DNA of 32,155 nt from an uncultured Clostridia bacterium. Lineage in GTDB: Bacteria > Bacillota > Clostridia > TANB77 > CAG-508. Below, in pieces: positions 24,627-32,155 of this stretch. Positions within the stretch are counted from its first letter, which is position 1. The number at the start of each line of letters is the position of its first letter. The DNA is taken from the NCBI GenBank assembly GCA_944387455.1, contig CALXEY010000009.1, positions 1 to 32,155 of the forward strand, given 5' to 3'. Below the pieces are notes generated by a model. It did no database searches and was not told the origin of the DNA. It saw only the letters and a list, made by a program, of their open reading frames with translations. Position numbers and translations under genes: made by a program.

Positions 24627-26741
24627 ATGTTTAAAAGTTATGAAACAGAACTAGCTGGAAGAAAACTAGTAATTGAAACAGGAAAAATGGCAGGGCTAGC
24701 CAATGGAAGTGTTTTAGTACGTTATGGAGATACTTGTGTAATGGTAAATGTAACAGCTTCTAAAGAGCCAAAAGAAGGAATAGACTTTTTCCCATTATCA
24801 GTAGATTTTGAAGAAAAATTATATTCAGTAGGAAAAATACCAGGAGGGTTCTTAAAAAGAGAAGGAAAACCAGGAGATAAAGCAATACTAACATCAAGAG
24901 CAATTGACAGACCACTAAGACCATTATTTCCAAAAGATTTTAGAAATGATGTAGTAGTTGTAGCAACAGTTTTATGTGTAGAACAAGATAATTCACCAGA
25001 AGTAGCAGCAATGATAGGAGCAGCTGCAGCACTTGGAATATCAGATATACCTTTTAATGGACCAACAGCAGCAGTAAATGTAGGTTTAGTAGATGGAAAA
25101 ATAATTATAAACCCAAAAGAAGAAGAAAGAGAAAAATCAGATTTAACATTAACAGTTGCAGGAACTATGAAAAAAATAACAATGATAGAAGCAGGAGCAA
25201 ATGAAGTTCCAAATGACGTAATGCTAGAAGCAATAAAAGAAGCACATATAGAAATTAAAAAACTATGTGAATTTTTACAAAAAATACAAGATGAAATAGG
25301 AAAACCAAAGTTTGAATATAAAGCATTTGAAGTAAATAAAGAAATATATGACTTTATAGAAGAAAATTATAAAGAAGAAATGAGAACAGCACTTTTAGAA
25401 AAAGATAAAGAAACTAGAGATAATAATGTTGATAGTTTAACTGAAAAAATAAAAGAAGATTATAAAGAAAAAGTAGGAGAAGAAGAATTTTCTGAAGTTG
25501 AAGGTGAAATAGGAGAAGCTGTTAATAAATTTGAGAAAAAATGTGTAAGAGAAATGATATATAATGAGCATAAAAGAGTAGACGGAAGAAGTTTAGACGA
25601 AATAAGACCTCTATCTTGTGAAGTAGGTTTACTTCCAAGAACTCACGGTAGCGCATTATTTACAAGAGGGCAAACACAAGTAATGTCTATTGCAACATTA
25701 GGTATGATTAGTGAAGAGCAAGTATTAGATGGAATAGATACTGAAGAAAGTAAAAGATATATGCATCATTATAATTTCCCACCATATTCAGTAGGAGAAG
25801 CAAGAACATCAAGAGGTCCTGGAAGAAGAGAAATCGGACACGGAGCATTAGCAGAAAAAGCATTAGTACCAGTACTTCCTTCAAAAGAAGAATTCCCATA
25901 TGCAATAAGAGTTGTATCAGAAGTATTATCATCAAATGGTTCAACATCACAAGCAAGTATATGTGGAAGTACATTAGCATTAATGGATGCTGGTGTACCA
26001 ATAAAAAGACCAGTTGCAGGAATATCAACAGGGCTTGTTACAAATCCTGATAATGATGAAGATTATGTAATGTTAGTAGACATACAAGGAATAGAAGACT
26101 TCTTTGGTGATATGGACTTTAAAGTAGGTGGAACTAAAAAAGGAATAACAGCAATTCAAGTTGACATTAAATGTGACGGTTTAACATATGAAATAATTAA
26201 AGAAGCATTTGAAAAAACAGAAAAAGCAAGAGATTATATATTAGACAATGTAATGTTACCAGTAATAGATAAACCAAGAGAAGAAGTATCAAAATATGCA
26301 CCGAGAATAGTAAGTACAATGATAAATCCAGATAAAATAAAAGATGTAATAGGACCTGGTGGAAAAATGATAAACAAAATAATAGACGAAACAGGTGTTA
26401 AAATAGACATAGAAGAAGATGGACAAGTATTTATCTATTCAACAGACAATGAAAAAGCAATTCAAGCATTAGAAATGATAGAAGATATAGTAAGAGACAT
26501 TGAAGTTGGTGGAATCTATTATGGAGAAGTAGTAAGAATAATGAACTTTGGAGCATTTGTAGATTTAGGTTGTGGAGGAAAAGAAGGTTTACTTCATATA
26601 TCTAAAATATCTGATAAAAGAATTAAAAATGTAGAAGATGTACTTCATATAGGAGATAAAGTTACTGTAAAAGTAACAGATATAGATGACCAAGGAAGAA
26701 TAAACCTTACTATGAAAGATTTAGTAGATAAAAATGATTAA
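24627..26741 (+). CDS. pnp: polyribonucleotide nucleotidyltransferase (PNPase)
   Basis: 704 residues. ATG 24627 is preceded by AGAAGGAG; a TTG at 24600 lies inside the inverted repeat and is rejected. The first RNase PH core includes LSVDFEEKLYSVGKIPGGFL and ILTSRAIDRPLRPLFPKDF. The helical linker follows. The second RNase PH core has FTRGQTQVMSIATLG, FPPYSVGEA and GDMDFKVGGTKKGITAIQVD. The C-terminus has KH (IGPGGKMINKIIDETGVKID) and S1 (GGIYYGEVVRIMNFGAFVDL) domains. It degrades RNA 3' to 5' by phosphorolysis. The order and length are canonical. Confidence 0.98.
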   Translation: MFKSYETELAGRKLVIETGKMAGLANGSVLVRYGDTCVMVNVTASKEPKEGIDFFPLSVDFEEKLYSVGKIPGGFLKREGKPGDKAILTSRAIDRPLRPLFPKDFRNDVVVVATVLCVEQDNSPEVAAMIGAAAALGISDIPFNGPTAAVNVGLVDGKIIINPKEEEREKSDLTLTVAGTMKKITMIEAGANEVPNDVMLEAIKEAHIEIKKLCEFLQKIQDEIGKPKFEYKAFEVNKEIYDFIEENYKEEMRTALLEKDKETRDNNVDSLTEKIKEDYKEKVGEEEFSEVEGEIGEAVNKFEKKCVREMIYNEHKRVDGRSLDEIRPLSCEVGLLPRTHGSALFTRGQTQVMSIATLGMISEEQVLDGIDTEESKRYMHHYNFPPYSVGEARTSRGPGRREIGHGALAEKALVPVLPSKEEFPYAIRVVSEVLSSNGSTSQASICGSTLALMDAGVPIKRPVAGISTGLVTNPDNDEDYVMLVDIQGIEDFFGDMDFKVGGTKKGITAIQVDIKCDGLTYEIIKEAFEKTEKARDYILDNVMLPVIDKPREEVSKYAPRIVSTMINPDKIKDVIGPGGKMINKIIDETGVKIDIEEDGQVFIYSTDNEKAIQALEMIEDIVRDIEVGGIYYGEVVRIMNFGAFVDLGCGGKEGLLHISKISDKRIKNVEDVLHIGDKVTVKVTDIDDQGRINLTMKDLVDKND

Positions 26742-26758
26742 GGATGTAGAAAAAAATT

Positions 26759-26786
26759 AAAAGCTGTGGAATTTCCATAGCTTTTG
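26759..26786 (+). terminator. terminator of pnp
   Basis: AAAAGCTGTGG at 26759-26769 pairs with CCATAGCTTTT at 26775-26785 (one G-T wobble). It separates pnp from the metalloprotease gene. Confidence 0.83.
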
Positions 26787-26812
26787 ATGTAACTAAAGAT
26801 TGGAGAAAATCT

Positions 26813-28151
26813 ATGAAAAGACAAGAAAAATCTTTATTAGGAAGAATTACATATATAATTACAGTAATAATATTATGTGTTGCGCTTTATTTTTCATATC
26901 AATATTACCAAAGCAATAATTTTAATGATTTTGTAAGAAGCGAACTTAACTTATATACATCAAAATTTAAAAGAGAGGATAAGGTAAAATATAGTGATAG
27001 CAAAAGTTACAAGATAGAATCTCAAGAATATAATGACGCTATGTTTTATGAAAAAGTAAAAGTCAAAAAAAATACACCTTATAAAGTAACTTGTATGGTA
27101 AAAACAGAAAATGTAGAAGCACAAAATGGAAAATCCGGAGTAGGAGCTCAAATTTCTATAGAAGGTTCAACAGAAAGGTCTTCAGCAATACAAGGTACAT
27201 CAGATTGGCAAGAAATAGAATTAATTTTTAATAGTAAAAATAGAGAAGAAATAAATATTGGCTTTAGATTAGGTGGAAACTTAGGTGAAGCAAAAGGAAC
27301 AGCGTGGTTTTCAGATTTTAAAATAGAAGAAGGAATACCAGAAAATAATAATAATTGGAATTTTGCGTGTTTTATATTTAAAACAACAGATGTTACAATA
27401 GATAATAATAATGTAAAATTACAAGTAAGTGATGTAGATATAAGAGATATTGAAGATACAATATCAAGGTTTGAAACATCTTGTAGAACGTTATCCCAAG
27501 GAAAAATGAGTGCAAAATGTGATATTTACGAAGTAGAAACACCTTTATCAAAACTTTCTTATGATGAAGAATTTGGCTATTATGTTGCACCAGAAGATGT
27601 AGAAAGTCAAATTAAAGATACAATATCAAAAAATAATTATGACCATATATTTGTAATAGTAAGACTTCGGAGATGAAGAACACGAAAATGATATTGAAAT
27701 AAATGATTGGATAGGTTTAGGTGCTATGGACTATTATGGAATAGGTTTTTCAAATATAAGACTTCCAAATGATTCTAAAAATTATACATATAAATATAAT
27801 TCTAGAATAAACCAATTTCCAGAAGAAGTATTCTTACATGAGTTTTTACACACGCTTGAAAGAAATAGTGAAGAATATGGCTATGATAGACCTGAATTAC
27901 ATGATTATGAAAAATATGGATATGAAAATGAAATGTTAATAGGGCAGAAAAAATGGTATACAGATTATATGAATAAAAACATAAAAACAGATAATGGATA
28001 TATTGGCTTGCCAGAAGAAATATATACATTAAAACCTGCAAAACCTAGTAATTTCCAAAATGGAACATATGAGGTAGAAGCATTTAAACAACCAGAAAAT
28101 ATAATAGAAGAAATAAGAGAAATAATAGGACATATATTTGATAAATTTTAG
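26813..28151 (+). CDS. membrane-anchored zinc metalloprotease, needs one +1 frameshift
   Basis: ATG 26813 follows TGGAGAAA. One membrane segment lies at residues 12-30 ([20 protein letters not shown]). A beta-rich, carbohydrate-binding-like domain spans about residues 50-180 ([37 protein letters not shown]). A catalytic domain follows, with HEFLH (HExxH, residues 342-346 of the joined 445-residue product) and a downstream [16 protein letters not shown]. Residues up to VIVRL come from the first frame. Skipping C27668 continues with [18 protein letters not shown] in the third frame. Without the shift, translation ends two codons later at TGA, so the protein would lose its active site. The gene is 17 bases before queA. 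Confidence 0.78.
27665..27671 (+). promoter_or_regulatory. putative +1 frameshift site 4 (CTT-CGG-A)
   Basis: CTT (Leu285) is followed by in-frame CGG at 27668, then AGA and TGA. Skipping C27668 gives GGA GAT GAA GAA. The same CTT-CGG heptamer core occurs at site 2. Confidence 0.75.
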
Positions 28152-28168
28152 AAAGAAGGAAGTATAAA

Positions 28169-29191
28169 TTGAAAGTATCAGATTTTGATTATGAATTACC
28201 AGAAGAATTAATTGCACAAACACCAATTGAAAAAAGAGATGAATCAAGATTAATGGTGTTAGATAGAGAAAAACAAACAATAGAACATAGAAAATTTAAA
28301 AATATAATAGAATATTTAAAACCAGGAGATGTATTAGTTAGAAATAATACAAAAGTAATACCAGCTCGTATTTATGGTAAAAAAGAAACAGGAGCAAATG
28401 TTGAATTTTTATTATTACATAATATAGAAGGAGATATTTGGGAGTGTATAGTAAGACCTGGTAATAAATTACATATTGGAACAAAAGTAATATTTGGAGA
28501 TGGTTTGTTAAAAGCAGAAATATTAGATATAATGGAAGGTGGAACAAGAAAAGTTAAATTCTATTATAATGGGATATTTAATGAAATATTAGATAAAATA
28601 GGGCTTATGCCACTTCCACCATATATTCACGAAGAATTAAAAGAAAAAGATAGATATCAAACTGTTTATGCAAAATATGAAGGTTCGGCAGCAGCACCAA
28701 CAGCAGGCTTACATTTTACGGAAGAATTATTTGAAGATTTAAGAAAAAAAGGTGTAGAAATAGCAAATGTAACTTTACACGTAGGGATAGGAACATTTAG
28801 ACCAGTAAAAGAAGAAAATGTAGAAGAACATAAAATGCATACAGAGCATTTTTATATTAAAAAAGAAGATGTAGAAAAAATAAATAATGCAAAAAAAGAA
28901 GGAAGAAGAGTAATTGCAGTAGGAACTACATCTTGTAGAGTATTAGAATCAATTGCAGATGAGCAAGGTTTTGTAAAAGAGACTGAAGAAGATACAGGAA
29001 TATTTATATATCCTGGATACAAATTTAAGTGTATAGATGGACTAATTACAAATTTCCATTTACCACAATCAACATTACTTATGCTCGTATCTGCATTAGC
29101 AGGAAAAGATTATATAATGAAAGCGTATAAAGAAGCGGTAAAAGAAAAATATAGATTCTTTAGTTTTGGAGACGCAATGGTTATAATTTAG
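28169..29191 (+). CDS. queA: S-adenosylmethionine:tRNA ribosyltransferase-isomerase
   Basis: 340 residues. It starts at TTG 28169 with GAAGGAAG upstream; the resulting [20 protein letters not shown] is the family's N-terminus and no upstream ATG fits. Conserved motifs include [84 protein letters not shown] and [11 protein letters not shown]. It transfers the ribosyl group of SAM to preQ1 in tRNA during queuosine synthesis. It pairs with tgt, which acts one step earlier. The TTG start may lower its expression. Confidence 0.97.
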   Translation: MKVSDFDYELPEELIAQTPIEKRDESRLMVLDREKQTIEHRKFKNIIEYLKPGDVLVRNNTKVIPARIYGKKETGANVEFLLLHNIEGDIWECIVRPGNKLHIGTKVIFGDGLLKAEILDIMEGGTRKVKFYYNGIFNEILDKIGLMPLPPYIHEELKEKDRYQTVYAKYEGSAAAPTAGLHFTEELFEDLRKKGVEIANVTLHVGIGTFRPVKEENVEEHKMHTEHFYIKKEDVEKINNAKKEGRRVIAVGTTSCRVLESIADEQGFVKETEEDTGIFIYPGYKFKCIDGLITNFHLPQSTLLMLVSALAGKDYIMKAYKEAVKEKYRFFSFGDAMVII

Positions 29192-29196
29192 TTGTT

Positions 29197-29226
29197 TTGT
29201 TGTTTTTAACGTCTTAAAAACAACAA
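29197..29226. other. 13-bp perfect hairpin after queA
   Basis: TTGTTGTTTTTAA at 29197-29209 pairs perfectly with TTAAAAACAACAA at 29214-29226 around a CGTC loop. No T run follows it, so termination is doubtful; mRNA stabilisation or processing is more likely. Confidence 0.6.
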
Positions 29227-29273
29227 TTCATCTATTGCAAAAAAGATTAATATATGAAAAGGGGAAGATTTTT

Positions 29274-30897
<1,624 letters not shown>

Positions 30898-30914
30898 TTA
30901 AAGGGGGAATACTA

Positions 30915-32155
30915 ATGAATTTGATTGAAGAAAGCTTCCAACAAAAAGAGGAAAAAAAGAAAAAAAGAACAAAAGGAATTGTTTTAGGAGCTATAATTTT
31001 TATTATCCTAGTAATAATTGCTATTTCTTGTTATTTGTTTTACGTACAAAGCACAACAATGAGATTAATTTTAGATGGGCAAAGTAATGAAAGTTTAAAA
31101 CAAATTATTTATTGGGACAATGGAAATATGTATTTCCCAATAAAAGAAGTAGCAAGTTATTTAGGATATAGCAGTTATAACGGAGAATATACTCAGAGGT
31201 CTGAAAACCAAAGTAAATGCTATGTTCAAAGTGAAAATGAAGTTGCTAATTTTTCTTTGGATTCTAAAACAATCTATAAACTTGATTTAACAACAACAGG
31301 TAATGACTATGAAACAGTAGAAGTTGAAGAAGCAATTTTTGCTGAAGGAGGAGTTTTATATGCTTCACCTGAAGCTATTCAAAAAGCATTTAATGTAAGT
31401 ATTCAATATGACCAAAATGCTAATAGAATATATATTTATACATTACCATATTTAGTACAATCATATTCACCAAAAGTTTTAGATTATGGATATACAGAAA
31501 TTAGTGATGTTTTAGCTAATCAAAAAGCAATTTTACAAAATATGCTTGTTGTATCTAAAGAAGATACTAATGTTTATGGTGTTATTGATGTTAATGGTAA
31601 TACAATATTAGAACCAAAATATGATGATATAACATATCTTCCTGAAATTGGCGATTTTATGGTAGAAGCAAATGGAAAGGTAGGAATATTAGGTAGTAAA
31701 GGTGAAAGCAAAGTTCAAATAATGTATGATTCTATTCAGTTAATGGATAGTGATGCAGGATTGTATGTGGCTTCAAATAATAATAAATATGGAGTAATAG
31801 ATTTAAGAGGAAATATAAAGATATATATTGAAAATGATGAAGTGGGTATGGATATTACACCATTTTCACAAAATAATATTAAAAATAAATATATTTTAGC
31901 AGGAAATTTAATTCCAGTTAAAAAAGGTGACTTATGGGGGTTATATGATATAAGTGGAAAACAACTAGTTGATTTTGAATATGATAGTTTTGGTTATATT
32001 GCAAAAACAAATAGAGATGCTTTAAATTTACTTGTAATACCAGATTATGAAGTACTTGTTGCTTGTAAAGATGAAAAATATATTTTATTAAATTCTATAG
32101 GTGAGAAATTATTTAATGCTCCAATTGCTGATGATATTTATATGACAATAAGTGG
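30915..32155 (+). CDS. membrane-anchored WG-repeat protein, 3' end outside window
   Basis: The frame is open from ATG 30915 (after AAAGGGGG) to the window end, giving about 413 residues. A basic N-terminus (EEKKKKRTK) leads into one membrane helix (GIVLGAIIFIILVIIAISCY). A copper-amine-oxidase-N-like stalk domain follows (MRLILDGQSN, MYFPIKEVASYLGYSSYNG, GGVLYASPEAIQKAFNVSIQ). From about residue 215 come WG-type repeats (NVYGVIDVNGNTILEPKYDD, KYGVIDLRGNI, LWGLYDISGKQLVDFEYDS), which form a beta-propeller-like fold. It is likely an extracytoplasmic binding protein. Function is not known. It is close behind tgt and may share its transcript. Confidence 0.85.
   Translation, partial: MNLIEESFQQKEEKKKKRTKGIVLGAIIFIILVIIAISCYLFYVQSTTMRLILDGQSNESLKQIIYWDNGNMYFPIKEVASYLGYSSYNGEYTQRSENQSKCYVQSENEVANFSLDSKTIYKLDLTTTGNDYETVEVEEAIFAEGGVLYASPEAIQKAFNVSIQYDQNANRIYIYTLPYLVQSYSPKVLDYGYTEISDVLANQKAILQNMLVVSKEDTNVYGVIDVNGNTILEPKYDDITYLPEIGDFMVEANGKVGILGSKGESKVQIMYDSIQLMDSDAGLYVASNNNKYGVIDLRGNIKIYIENDEVGMDITPFSQNNIKNKYILAGNLIPVKKGDLWGLYDISGKQLVDFEYDSFGYIAKTNRDALNLLVIPDYEVLVACKDEKYILLNSIGEKLFNAPIADDIYMTIS

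Noticed and set aside
28684..28687. TTCGGC in queA as a shift site
   Set aside because: Read as GGT TCG GCA in frame within the conserved GSAAAPTAG motif.

Overview
The window is very AT-rich and carries a Firmicutes-type gene set: RemA, SpoVG, the yicC-remA-rpoZ-priA-def-fmt block, rpsO-pnp and queA-tgt. With strong AGGAGG ribosome binding sites and several surface proteins bearing a pilin-like leader, it looks like a chromosome piece from an uncultured, probably gut-associated Clostridia lineage. I cannot name a genus from the sequence.

Layout. 1-3.5 kb is accessory: the 3' part of a tRNA-Leu gene (likely the scar of an integrated element lying to the left), a DUF3800 gene broken by a frameshift, a structured repeat, an unidentified small gene whose codon use differs from its neighbours, and an ISAs1-type transposase. 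3.5-6.5 kb holds a membrane-anchored serpin, a rubrerythrin and a coiled-coil protein built from 63-bp tandem repeats. 6.5-13.9 kb is a core operon: rsmE, a membrane protein with a Lys/Glu tail, yicC, remA, rpoZ, a CMP-kinase-like gene, priA, def and fmt, with a MITE/REP-like palindrome between def and fmt. 13.9-22.6 kb holds murC (minus strand), spoVG with a sigma-H type promoter, and leuS flanked by two similar modules. Each module has a small DNA-binding protein divergent from a surface protein with a shared type IV pilin-like leader. 22.6-32.2 kb holds an Rpn-family nuclease, rpsO with a structured leader, pnp, a secreted metalloprotease, queA, a small membrane protein, tgt and the start of a WG-repeat membrane protein that runs off the window.

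The most striking observation is a recurring translational signature. Four times, in three otherwise intact genes (the kinase twice, priA, the metalloprotease), a single extra C sits between a codon ending in T and a glycine codon GGN. This places an in-frame CGG codon exactly where a +1 shift is needed to restore the conserved protein. By my manual scan, CGG is absent as an in-frame codon from every other gene in the window except one codon in the unusual gene at 1453-1920. This suggests programmed or obligatory +1 frameshifting at CGG, perhaps because CGG is poorly decoded or unassigned here. It is not what random sequencing error or pseudogene decay would look like. The codon before the shift is always Ser or Leu.

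Two other frame breaks have a different character: a -1 type break in the DUF3800 gene, and a +1 in an A7 tract at the start of a pilin-like surface gene, where slippage or phase variation is plausible.
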